DNA of 10,586 bases from Crocinitomicaceae bacterium (GTDB lineage Bacteria; Bacteroidota; Bacteroidia; Flavobacteriales_D; Crocinitomicaceae), in contig NZQU01000022.1 in the NCBI GenBank assembly GCA_002696025.1, positions 1 to 10,586 on the forward strand, given 5' to 3'. Under the pieces are notes generated by a model. It had not been told where the DNA came from and searched no databases. It saw only the letters and a list, made by a program, of their open reading frames with translations. The translations under genes were made by a program, and so were the position numbers. Shown in pieces: positions 1 through 7,364 of the stretch (positions are counted from its first letter, which is position 1; every line of letters starts with the position of its first letter).

Positions 1-307
1 CCCAAGGGTGTCCATTTTCTTTACATTTTCTTTGTAAATCTCTTGCTGTAAGGTCAAGACCCAAAGAAACATGACTGTAATATTTTTTTGCAAATTGAGG
101 CGCTATAAATTTACCAAGTCTTTCAATTCTAATAACAAGTTCACATTCAAAATGCAATTCTTTTGTAAATTCTGGGTAATAAAATTTTTGTGATTCACGA
201 TGTATGCAAACATCAGATTTTAAGAAATAAATGGGTTTTTCAGGTATTTTTGCATTCATTTCCTTTGCGTGTTCTGCATAGTTTCTTCCAATACAAATAA
301 TTTTCAT
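1..307 (-). CDS. Fumarylacetoacetate hydrolase (FAH) family protein, N-terminal part
   Basis: This gene starts with ATG at 307 and runs off the left edge, leaving 102 codons. The translation opens MKIICIGRNYAEHAKE, the GRNYxxH signature at the start of FAH-family hydrolase/isomerase domains. It continues with a KPIYFLKSD substrate-side strand and an ExE pair at residues 54 and 56 (HFECEL). In this family those acids bind the divalent metal, and a third ligand is Asp85 in GLDLTARDLQ, matching the usual GxDxTARDxQ motif. The family cleaves or isomerises C-C bonds in acylpyruvates and related 2-oxo acids in the cytosol; the exact substrate cannot be read from this fragment. Its ATG overlaps the stop of the upstream exonuclease as ATGA, so the two are probably translationally coupled. 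Family assignment is firm; function and total length are not. Confidence 0.88.
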   Translation of the reverse strand, partial: MKIICIGRNYAEHAKEMNAKIPEKPIYFLKSDVCIHRESQKFYYPEFTKELHFECELVIRIERLGKFIAPQFAKKYYSHVSLGLDLTARDLQRKCKENGHPW

Positions 308-1146
308 TTTTTCTTATATTTATTTTGCAGCAAGCTTAATTTATCCTGAATATCTAATTCCTTTTGTTTTTTTCGACTTTCTTTTATTCGATTGACTTCT
401 TTTTTAAGACATTGTTTTGTATACAATGGAAAATCAGCCCCTAACATCCACCCATAATAGCCAGGTTCTTCAGTCATAACTTGCTCAATTGTTTTACCCT
501 TGTGCTTGCCAAAGTTGTATACAACTAGATTGTCATTATTTTTAGCAAGCCTTCCTGCAAAATCATGAATTTTTAAATCGCTAGCTCTTGAAAATTCAGC
601 TAAAGATGGTACATCAGTCTTTAAATCTTTATATTTTTTCAATTGAGACTTTAAAACCTCTAATGTTATTTTGCTATCATAAAGAGCATCATGAGCATTT
701 GACATTGTTTGGTCACAATAAAATTTATAAGCAGCAACAAGTGTTCTTTGTTCCATCTTGTGGAAGATGTTTTGGACATCAATAAAATGCCTGTTGGACA
801 TATCAAAATCAACTTCTGCTCGAATAAATGCCTCTGCAATCACTGGTATATCAAATTTATTAGAATTATATCCGCCAAGATCAGAGTTGTCAATAAATGA
901 AGTAATTTCTTTAGCAATGTCTTTAAAAGTGGGCTCATTAACAACCATTTCATTTGTTATGCCGTGAATTGAAATGCTTTCTTGAGGGATTTCAATTTCA
1001 GGATTGATTAACCTTGAATACTCCTCAGTTTCGCCATTTGGTTTTATTTTGACGATACCAATTTGTATGATTCTATCTTTTGTTATTTGTAACCCTGTGG
1101 TTTCAAGGTCAAAAATACATAGTGGTCGTGAGAGGTTTAATTTCAT
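304..1146 (-). CDS. DEDDh-type 3'-5' exonuclease (DnaQ/epsilon-like) with C-terminal extra domain
   Basis: A 280-residue cytosolic protein. Residues 8-165 form a DnaQ-like RNase T/exonuclease fold with all five catalytic residues: Asp13 and Glu15 in FDLETTG, Asp99 in NSNKFDIPVI, and His152 with Asp157 in HDALYDS. This predicts a two-metal 3'-5' exonuclease acting on DNA or RNA, for proofreading, repair or RNA trimming. It is too short and isolated to be called the replicative epsilon subunit with confidence. After it, about residues 206-250 hold a small domain (VVYNFGKHKGKTIEQV, then a GYYGWML motif) resembling the DUF3820-type modules seen on Bacteroidota exonucleases. A Lys-rich helical tail ends the protein. 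The start is the ATG just before the first beta strand. A terminator ends 12 bases upstream. The stop overlaps the FAH-family start. Confidence 0.9.
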   Translation of the reverse strand: MKLNLSRPLCIFDLETTGLQITKDRIIQIGIVKIKPNGETEEYSRLINPEIEIPQESISIHGITNEMVVNEPTFKDIAKEITSFIDNSDLGGYNSNKFDIPVIAEAFIRAEVDFDMSNRHFIDVQNIFHKMEQRTLVAAYKFYCDQTMSNAHDALYDSKITLEVLKSQLKKYKDLKTDVPSLAEFSRASDLKIHDFAGRLAKNNDNLVVYNFGKHKGKTIEQVMTEEPGYYGWMLGADFPLYTKQCLKKEVNRIKESRKKQKELDIQDKLSLLQNKYKKK

Positions 1147-1157
1147 TGAAAATTGAT

Positions 1158-1187
1158 AAAAAAAAAGCCCAAATTAATTGGGCTTTT
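1158..1187 (-). terminator. Rho-independent terminator of the ridA-to-PorE-like operon
   Basis: A perfect 10-bp stem (AAAAGCCCAA at 1163-1172 paired with TTGGGCTTTT at 1178-1187) has a 5-base loop. Read on the minus strand it is followed by nine T residues (1166-1158), a standard intrinsic terminator. It lies 20 bp after the stop of the PorE-like gene. The plus-strand side ends in only four T bases before A-rich sequence, so it is mainly a minus-strand terminator. It leaves only a dozen bases before the exonuclease start codon. Confidence 0.88.
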
Positions 1188-1206
1188 AAAAATGCTTGGT
1201 ATAATA

Positions 1207-3537
1207 TTAATCTATTATAATAAACTCTGTTCTTCTGTTTAACTGATGTTGTTCAGTAGAACATTTTTTACATGAACAATCTGTAGCTGGTTGAGATTCT
1301 CCATATCCTTTAAATGTAACTCTTTCTGGATTTGAGATTTTCTTCTTAATATATTTAGCTGTTGATTTTGCTCTTCTTTCTGAAAGTCCTCTGTTGTAGC
1401 CTTTAGGACCTCTACAGTCTGTATGAGCTCCACATTCAACCTTAATGTTAGGGTTGTCGTTAAGGGCAGCAATTACTTTGTCTAATTCAACTTTGGCATC
1501 ATCTCTTATGTTTGATTTGTCAAAGTCAAAATAAATCGGCTTAAGATTTAGGACCTTGGCAAGGTCAGTTTCAACAGTATCTTTTTCAATTAAATATGAA
1601 ACAGTAATTATTGAATCTTTACCAAGTACATTGTTTAATTCAAACTCTTGTGTAATGTAACCAATAGATTTTACTTTAACATTGTAGTCTAATTTGTCAT
1701 TTAAAACCAATCCATCTGCTAAGTTTGAATTAAAGCCTCCATTTTCATCAGTGCTCCACAACTCAACAGTGTCTCCAGCTTTATTGAAAATTTCAACTGT
1801 TGCACCAGTAATTGTCTCATTACTACTTCTATCAGAAACAATTCCCGCTAGATCATAAGTAAATATTGGTATAATGATTTTGTCTTCTTCAACTAATAAA
1901 ACAGTTTTATTAACTTCTTCAAATGCTATATCACAATCTGTATTGAATGTTTCTGTGTATGGATCTTTGCTTCCCTCTTCGTAATAATATGTGATTTCAT
2001 ACTCTTTACATTTTTCAAGAAGGCTTACAAATGCACCATCTCTTACACGTGGCATAATTACTTCTTCACTATTATCATCACAGTCTATACACTTTAGTGA
2101 TATGTATGAACCTTCTGGTATATCGTTGCCATTTGTATTAATAATTTTTCCATTTAAGAATGCAAGGCCGTCAGCATTGGACGTTTTATTGTCAATCATG
2201 TAAACATCTTTGTCTCCTTTACCACCTTTTCTTATTGAAGTTATAAATGCATATCTAGCATCATAATTAGATGTGTAAAATAAATCTTGACCAGGTGAGT
2301 TGATTGGATATCCTAAATTTACAGGCTCCATCCACATTCCGTTTTCATCTTTTGAAACACTAAATATGTCAAATTCTCCCATACTTTTAGGGCCATTGCA
2401 AGAAAAGTACAATGTATTGTTGTCTAATCCCATAAATGGAGACTCTTCATCATACTCAGAATTTATCATTGGCCCCATATTTACAGGTTTACCCCATTTT
2501 CCATTTACTTTTTCACAAGTATAAATATCTCTTTTCCCATAGCCTCCTTCACGATCAGAAACAAAATATACAGTGTTGCCATCAGCAGAAACTGTTAAAT
2601 GTGTTTCCCAACCTTCTTCTGTATTTACACCATCAATTTGAATAGCTGATGATGGTTTGTATTCTCTGTCTTTATACTTTGTGGTATATATATCCCCAAA
2701 TCCAGTAGTATCCTCATATAGAAATATTTCTCGTTCATCATGACTTACCGAAACACTTGCTTCGTTTATTTCAGGTTTACAATGGTCAAGACGCTTAGGT
2801 GCACCCCAGTGACCATTTTCATCAATAATGACCATGTATATGTCTTCAGGGTAATTGTACAACAATAAATCTCTTAAGCTTTCAGTTTCATTGTTTTCCC
2901 ACGGCTTTCTTGCTGTAAAATATAAAGCTTTACCATCTACAGATAGATATGTAGAATATTCACCGTTTTCTGTATTCACATCTTCAATATTTGTGATTTT
3001 AACATCTTTTGGTGCTTTTGTTAAGTTTATAGCTACATCACATTGTACAATTCTAAGTTGTGCTTCTTTGATTAGCTCAGACTCTTTGTTAGATATTGAT
3101 ACAAAATCATTGAAGTATTTTTTTGCCTCATCATACTGCTCATTTAAATGGTAACAACGTCCAAGATGGTATAATACATCTGCAGGTGCTCCAGTTTCTT
3201 TGACAGAATACATATCAAAGTTCTTAGATATGTTATCTTTCGCCTTAAGAAGATGTTTCATTGCATTTTCAAAATCACAACTCAATCCTAATAGAATAAA
3301 TCCTTTCCTATAGTTGTAATTAGCACTTTCAGGGTTTAGTTCAAGGAGTTTATCAGTGACCAAACTTGAAAAATAGTAATGATTTTCTTGAAGCATTCGT
3401 GATGAGTGATTCACCAATTGACTTTCATTTGATTCAAGAATCATTGCTTCAACCTCCGCTTTTGTGACTTGCCCATTAGAAATATTGCTTAAAAAAATAA
3501 AAGCAAAAATTAGGGGGTAAAATGTATATTTTTTCAT
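1207..3537 (-). CDS. PorE-like OmpA-family protein (TPR, PD40 propeller, CRD, OmpA domains)
   Basis: A 776-residue envelope protein. Residues 1-22 are a signal peptide (MKKYTFYPLIFAFIF, cleavage near SNG-Q). TPR-like helices fill about 30-165 (YNYRKGFILLGL, VLYHLGRCYHLNEQYDEAKKYF). About 180-455 hold around five PD40/WD40-like beta-propeller blades (LSVDGKALYFTARK, VSADGNTVYFVSDREGGYGKRDIY, FDIFSVSKDENGMW). Residues 560-650 resemble a carboxypeptidase regulatory domain (GIVSDRSSNETITGATVEI). Residues 664-776 form an OmpA C-terminal peptidoglycan-binding domain (IYFDFDKSNIRDDA, then Asp707 in HTDCRG, SERRA and LNRRTEF). This domain order is that of PorE of the type IX secretion system, proposed to tie the T9SS to peptidoglycan. 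Bacteroidota carry several paralogues with this layout, so the exact role is inferred. The gene lies 20 bp after the E2 gene and ends before a strong terminator. Confidence 0.88.
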   Translation of the reverse strand: MKKYTFYPLIFAFIFLSNISNGQVTKAEVEAMILESNESQLVNHSSRMLQENHYYFSSLVTDKLLELNPESANYNYRKGFILLGLSCDFENAMKHLLKAKDNISKNFDMYSVKETGAPADVLYHLGRCYHLNEQYDEAKKYFNDFVSISNKESELIKEAQLRIVQCDVAINLTKAPKDVKITNIEDVNTENGEYSTYLSVDGKALYFTARKPWENNETESLRDLLLYNYPEDIYMVIIDENGHWGAPKRLDHCKPEINEASVSVSHDEREIFLYEDTTGFGDIYTTKYKDREYKPSSAIQIDGVNTEEGWETHLTVSADGNTVYFVSDREGGYGKRDIYTCEKVNGKWGKPVNMGPMINSEYDEESPFMGLDNNTLYFSCNGPKSMGEFDIFSVSKDENGMWMEPVNLGYPINSPGQDLFYTSNYDARYAFITSIRKGGKGDKDVYMIDNKTSNADGLAFLNGKIINTNGNDIPEGSYISLKCIDCDDNSEEVIMPRVRDGAFVSLLEKCKEYEITYYYEEGSKDPYTETFNTDCDIAFEEVNKTVLLVEEDKIIIPIFTYDLAGIVSDRSSNETITGATVEIFNKAGDTVELWSTDENGGFNSNLADGLVLNDKLDYNVKVKSIGYITQEFELNNVLGKDSIITVSYLIEKDTVETDLAKVLNLKPIYFDFDKSNIRDDAKVELDKVIAALNDNPNIKVECGAHTDCRGPKGYNRGLSERRAKSTAKYIKKKISNPERVTFKGYGESQPATDCSCKKCSTEQHQLNRRTEFIIID

Positions 3538-3557
3538 ATTCTTTTTTCTATCTAGTG

Positions 3558-4892
3558 TTAAATTACGCGATTTTTATCGAATTGTTCCAAATAATCAGCA
3601 ACTTTTCTTACAAATTGTCCTCCGAGTGCTCCATCTACTACTCGATGATCGTATGAATGAGACAAGAACATTTTATGTCTTATTCCAATAAAATCTCCAT
3701 TTTCTGTTTCAATTACAGCAGGAACCTTTCTAATAGCTCCAACTGCTAATATAGCAACTTGTGGCTGATTAATAATAGGTGTTCCCATTACATTTCCAAA
3801 TGTACCTACATTGGTAATTGTATAAGTTCCTCCTTGAATATCTTCAGGCTTTAATTTATTATTTCTAGCGTTATTTGCAAGTAAATTGACATTTTTCGTT
3901 AATCCAGATAAATTAAGCATGTCCGCATTTTTAATTACTGGGACAATTAAGTTTCCTGACGGTAATGCTGTAGCCATTCCTATATTGATGTCTTTTTTCT
4001 TGATAATTTGTGTGCCGTTAACAGATACATTTACCATTGGAAAGTCTTTGATTGCTCTAACAACTGCCTCTATAAATATAGGTGTAAATGTAATTTTTTC
4101 ACCTTCACGTTTGAAAAAATCATTTTTTATTTTGTTTCTCCATTCCACAAGGTTTGTTACATCAGCTTCTACATATGATGTGACATGAGGGGAAACATGT
4201 TTGGACATGACCATGTGATCAGCGATTAATTTTCGCATTCGATCCATCTCAATAATCTCATCACCCGCACTAGGAATCACAACTGGTGCTTTAATTTCTT
4301 TAGAAGTATTATTTGCATTGCTAATCGGAGCTTCTTTAGTTGCTTGAATGTTTTCAGAAATAGGGCCATCAGATTTGTTAGCTAGAAAAGATAAGATGTC
4401 TTTTTTAGTTACTCTATTGTCTTTCCCCGATCCTTTTATTGAGTCAAGAGTTGATTGATTGATTCCTTCTTTATTAGCAATACTTCTAACCAGTGGAGAA
4501 TAAAACCTTCCATTTCCGTTAGATTCTATAGTAATCGCTTTCTCATTTGAAGGCTTGTTATCAGAAACTTCTAATGATATTTCTGTTGAATCATTTTTTA
4601 ATTCAACGGTATCGGATTCAGTTTTTTCAGAAACTGCTACTTCACCATCTCCATCAGTTGAAATTATTGCAATTACATCTCCAACTTGTGCAACGCTATC
4701 TTTTTCAAATAACCTTTTGGTAACTACTCCAGAAACTTCAGATGGAAGCTCGTTGTCTACTTTGTCTGTAGCAACCTCAACAAGAGGTTCGTCAATATCT
4801 ATAGAATCTCCTACATCTTTTAACCATCCTGTGATGGTCGCTTCAGTAACACTTTCTCCCATTTTCGGTAATCGAACCTCAAACTGAGCCAT
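3558..4892 (-). CDS. Dihydrolipoamide acyltransferase, E2 subunit of a 2-oxo acid dehydrogenase complex
   Basis: A 444-residue E2 acyltransferase, forming the core of a 2-oxo acid dehydrogenase complex in the cytosol and transferring acyl groups from lipoyl-lysine to CoA. Residues 2-79 are a single lipoyl domain, with the lipoylated Lys44 in VEVATDKVDNELPS. An acidic, Ser/Thr-rich linker follows. A peripheral-subunit-binding domain lies at 130-170 (YSPLVRSIANKEGI, then GSGKDNRVTKKDIL). A second linker leads to the catalytic acyltransferase domain (about 212-440), with the active-site HRVVDG at 416-421 (His416, Asp420). The TDKVDNE lipoyl context resembles E2s annotated in Bacteroidota as branched-chain or general 2-oxo acid type more than SucB or pyruvate E2, but the substrate is not certain. 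No E1 or E3 gene is adjacent. It sits mid-operon, 66 bp after the glycosyltransferase. Confidence 0.93.
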   Translation of the reverse strand: MAQFEVRLPKMGESVTEATITGWLKDVGDSIDIDEPLVEVATDKVDNELPSEVSGVVTKRLFEKDSVAQVGDVIAIISTDGDGEVAVSEKTESDTVELKNDSTEISLEVSDNKPSNEKAITIESNGNGRFYSPLVRSIANKEGINQSTLDSIKGSGKDNRVTKKDILSFLANKSDGPISENIQATKEAPISNANNTSKEIKAPVVIPSAGDEIIEMDRMRKLIADHMVMSKHVSPHVTSYVEADVTNLVEWRNKIKNDFFKREGEKITFTPIFIEAVVRAIKDFPMVNVSVNGTQIIKKKDINIGMATALPSGNLIVPVIKNADMLNLSGLTKNVNLLANNARNNKLKPEDIQGGTYTITNVGTFGNVMGTPIINQPQVAILAVGAIRKVPAVIETENGDFIGIRHKMFLSHSYDHRVVDGALGGQFVRKVADYLEQFDKNRVI

Positions 4893-4907
4893 AAAAAAAC
4901 CTTTAAA

Positions 4908-4948
4908 ATTGCCGGACGAAGATAATCAATAAAAGAATATTAGGCAAT
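4908..4948 (-). repeat. Inverted repeat in the leader between the glycosyltransferase and E2 genes
   Basis: The 66-bp gap before the E2 start contains perfect 6-base arms, ATTGCC at 4908-4913 and GGCAAT at 4943-4948, separated by 29 bases. On the minus strand the distal arm is followed by a T-rich run just before the E2 ATG. It could fold in the mRNA leader as a weak attenuator or processing site, but the long loop makes it marginal. No TAnnTTTG promoter element is evident here. Confidence 0.25.
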
Positions 4949-4958
4949 AAAAATCGCT

Positions 4959-6911
4959 CTATTGGTCAAGTTTTTCATAATTATTTAAAATAATTCTCAA
5001 ATCAACACTTAATTTATAATCTCTAGCATATATGATATCTAGTTTTTCTGAGTTTTTTTTATTAGTGTTTATATTGATGTTTTGAACACTTAACACGCCA
5101 CTTTTTATATGTGGTAATCTCTTATGATTTTCTAATGAATAATTTGTGTATCCAACAAATGTTTTAATGCCCAAAAACACTTTGATTATATTTATTAAGA
5201 ATTGTTTTTTTCTTTTGAAAAAGAAAATAAATATTGGTGAAATACAAATCAAAATAAGAGCGATACAAAAGTCTAATAGTCTTTTTTTTCTTTGTTTATC
5301 TTGTTTTGAAATTGAGTTAATGTTTAAAACATAAACATCTCCAGATGATTGTATCGAATTACTTCCAATTAAAAAAGAGGTGTCTGGTTGAGCGATTTTG
5401 AACTCAACCTTACTAGATGGAATAATTGACATCCAGTGAATAATATCTTTGGCAGTGGTGTTTTTTGCACAAAAAATAATTTCATCAATTTTATATATGT
5501 GGGCAATTTGATCTAGTTGCATAATAGATCCTATTGAATCCTCTTCTTTTTGAGAAGATGGGCAAACGTGATATATTGAGTTTTGATCGTATCCTACAAT
5601 AGAAAGTAAATCTTTAACACGGTCATATTCAGATTTTTCACCAACAATTGCAAAAGACTTATTTTCTTTTTTGCTAAAAATAAAACCCTTTGTAATTAAG
5701 TTATAATAACATCTAGATAAGATAAAGTAGAAAAGAACCCATAAACCCCCAAGAATGATAAATAATCTAGAAAATTGCCATTCTTTAGGAAGTAAAGCAT
5801 ATAAAATTAATATCACTGATGATCCACTTGCCAAGCCTATTAAAAATGAACTTGTTTTTTTTGATCGATCATAAACTCCATTTATCCAAACAAAAAAGAT
5901 CCAAATTATTGTATAAAGTGGAATGGAAATATTTTTTGCAATATCAGGAAAAATAATTCCTTTTACTTCCCATCTTACTGTTAGAGCATATAAACCAATC
6001 ATAATTAACAAAAAGTCAATTACAGGAATAATGGTTTTTTTAATGAATCGGTTTAATAGCGCCATGCCAGCCTTCATGTATATGCCCATGTTGATTAATG
6101 TAGATAAACTTTTGGCTTGTTTTTTTGAAAAGTGTTTTTGTGCAAAAATTGACATAGCTCGATAAAAAACCAATACATAATTAACAGAGCTTTTTTTAGT
6201 GCTTTCTCCTTTATAATGAATAATTGATGTTTGTGAAAAGTAATAATTTTTATATCCTCCTTTTGTGATTCTGTATGATAAGTCAATGTCTTCACCATAC
6301 ATAAAAAAAGTTTCGTCTAAATTGCCAACTTCATCAAGTGCTTTACTTCTTATAAACATAAAAGCACCGCTTAAAATATCAACTTCATGATTTTCAAATT
6401 CACTAAGATAACCAAGGTGATAATTGTTGATCTTCTTAGAAGATTTAAAAATTTTAGATAGTCCAAATAAATAATAAAGTGATGTAGAGGGTGTAGGAAG
6501 TCCTCTTTTTGATTCGGGTAAAAATCTACCTTTACCATCTACCATTCGAACACCACATGCCCCAATTTTATCATCTTGATCAACAAAATCAATTATTTTT
6601 TTGAAAGTGTTCTCTTCGACAACAGTATCAGGATTTAATAAAAGGATATATTTTGAATCAGATATTTCAATTGCCTGATTGTTTGCTTTTGAAAAACCAG
6701 CATTAAATTTATTTTCAATTAATTTAACATCAGGAAACTTATTCTTAACCATATTAACAGAGCCATCAATAGAGTTGTTGTCAACAACAAATATTTCATG
6801 ATCAATATCACTTGTTGCTTTTAGAACAGAGTTTAGGCATTGTTCAAGATAAAACTCAACATTATAGTTGACTATAATAATGCTTATGGTATGTTTGTAT
6901 GATTTATTCAA
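4959..6911 (-). CDS. Membrane-bound family 2 glycosyltransferase fused to a degenerate polyprenyl glycosylphosphotransferase-like region
   Basis: The open frame extends to a TTG at 6929 (656 residues, used for numbering). No ATG precedes the first strand. The TTG at 6911 is preferred here because AAAGGA lies 4 bases before it; the 6929 TTG lies deeper inside ridA. Residues 15-260 are a WbbL/rhamnosyltransferase-like GT2 domain: ISIIIVNYN, VVDNNSIDGS (48-57), NPDT (99-102, the metal-binding DxD position) and GEDIDLSYR (212-220). Four membrane helices follow (about 302-318, 337-353, 362-380, 389-405), then a Rossmann-like region (424-536). The last part (548-656) begins like a sugar-phosphotransferase (KRLLDF plus a helix ending in SP) and ends like one (ARDYKLSVDLRIIL), but the catalytic middle is gone. 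It probably builds a surface glycan at the inner membrane; donor and acceptor are unknown. Confidence 0.85.
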   Translation of the reverse strand: MNKSYKHTISIIIVNYNVEFYLEQCLNSVLKATSDIDHEIFVVDNNSIDGSVNMVKNKFPDVKLIENKFNAGFSKANNQAIEISDSKYILLLNPDTVVEENTFKKIIDFVDQDDKIGACGVRMVDGKGRFLPESKRGLPTPSTSLYYLFGLSKIFKSSKKINNYHLGYLSEFENHEVDILSGAFMFIRSKALDEVGNLDETFFMYGEDIDLSYRITKGGYKNYYFSQTSIIHYKGESTKKSSVNYVLVFYRAMSIFAQKHFSKKQAKSLSTLINMGIYMKAGMALLNRFIKKTIIPVIDFLLIMIGLYALTVRWEVKGIIFPDIAKNISIPLYTIIWIFFVWINGVYDRSKKTSSFLIGLASGSSVILILYALLPKEWQFSRLFIILGGLWVLFYFILSRCYYNLITKGFIFSKKENKSFAIVGEKSEYDRVKDLLSIVGYDQNSIYHVCPSSQKEEDSIGSIMQLDQIAHIYKIDEIIFCAKNTTAKDIIHWMSIIPSSKVEFKIAQPDTSFLIGSNSIQSSGDVYVLNINSISKQDKQRKKRLLDFCIALILICISPIFIFFFKRKKQFLINIIKVFLGIKTFVGYTNYSLENHKRLPHIKSGVLSVQNININTNKKNSEKLDIIYARDYKLSVDLRIILNNYEKLDQ

Positions 6912-7296
6912 CTGATCCTTTAATTGCAATACAAGAAATTTCTACATCAACATCTAAAGGTAGTTTTGAAACTTGAACAGTTTCCCTAGCAGGAGGTGTT
7001 GAGGAAAAATATCCTGAGTATACCTTGTTAACTTTTTCAAAATCATTCATGTCTTTTAAAAAGATAGAACACTTAACTACATTATTTAAATTCATTTCGG
7101 CAGCTTCTAAAAGGCTTTTAATGTTAGTCATTACTTGAGTTGTGCATGAACTAATGTTTCCGGAAATTAACTTTCCTGTGTTTGGATCAAGAGGAATTTG
7201 TCCGCTAACATAAAGTGTTTCACCTGCTAATATTGCTTGGCTGTATGGGCCAACAGGTGCTGGTGCATTTTTTATTTTAATTGCTTTTTTTTGCAT
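6904..7296 (-). CDS. ridA: RidA family reactive imine/enamine deaminase
   Basis: A 130-residue protein of the YjgF/YER057c/UK114 family, the normal full length. RidA forms cytosolic trimers and hydrolyses 2-aminoacrylate and other enamines or imines released by PLP enzymes, protecting those enzymes. Family landmarks are all present: GPYSQA (Tyr18), LYVSGQIPLDPNTG, then PARETVQVSKLPLDVDVEI, including Arg104, the substrate-carboxylate-binding arginine of true RidA, and Glu119. The conserved Arg supports RidA activity rather than a distant Rid subgroup. The ATG at 7296 directly precedes the first strand. It is the first gene of the operon, divergent from the PabA/TrpG gene across 68 bp. Its stop overlaps the start of the glycosyltransferase, so the two are probably coupled. 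Confidence 0.95.
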   Translation of the reverse strand: MQKKAIKIKNAPAPVGPYSQAILAGETLYVSGQIPLDPNTGKLISGNISSCTTQVMTNIKSLLEAAEMNLNNVVKCSIFLKDMNDFEKVNKVYSGYFSSTPPARETVQVSKLPLDVDVEISCIAIKGSVE

Positions 7297-7308
7297 AAGG
7301 AAACTAAG

Positions 7309-7338
7309 TTTGTTTAGATCTTATTTAAAGTACATTTG
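7309..7338 (+). promoter_or_regulatory. Bacteroidota-type sigma-A promoter for the PabA/TrpG gene
   Basis: TTTG at 7309-7312 and TACATTTG at 7331-7338 match the Bacteroidota -33 TTTG and -7 TAnnTTTG elements, with an 18-base spacer. Transcription would start near 7345, leaving a leader of about 20 bases before the GTG at 7365. The position in a 68-bp divergent gap supports it. The promoter for ridA on the opposite strand is less clear; TTACTTTG (7348-7341) matches five of six fixed -7 positions. Confidence 0.6.
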
Positions 7339-7364
7339 TACAAAGTAAAAAAATATCCCTTATT

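Noticed and set aside
1239..1472. 77-codon minus-strand open frame inside the PorE-like OmpA domain
   Set aside because: It is an out-of-frame reading of the OmpA domain, whose own frame is clearly conserved; not a frameshift, since the true frame continues to its stop.
2855..3154. 99-codon plus-strand open frame opposite the PorE-like gene
   Set aside because: It is antisense to the TPR and propeller coding sequence, with no signal of independent coding.
4555..4887. 110-codon plus-strand open frame opposite the E2 lipoyl region
   Set aside because: It is antisense to a firmly identified coding region, rich in Ser/Thr as expected from reading the acidic linker backwards, and shows no recognisable domain or promoter.
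6095..6298. 67-codon minus-strand open frame inside the glycosyltransferase
   Set aside because: It is an alternative frame of the GT2 domain; the main frame carries the GEDIDL motif and continues unbroken.
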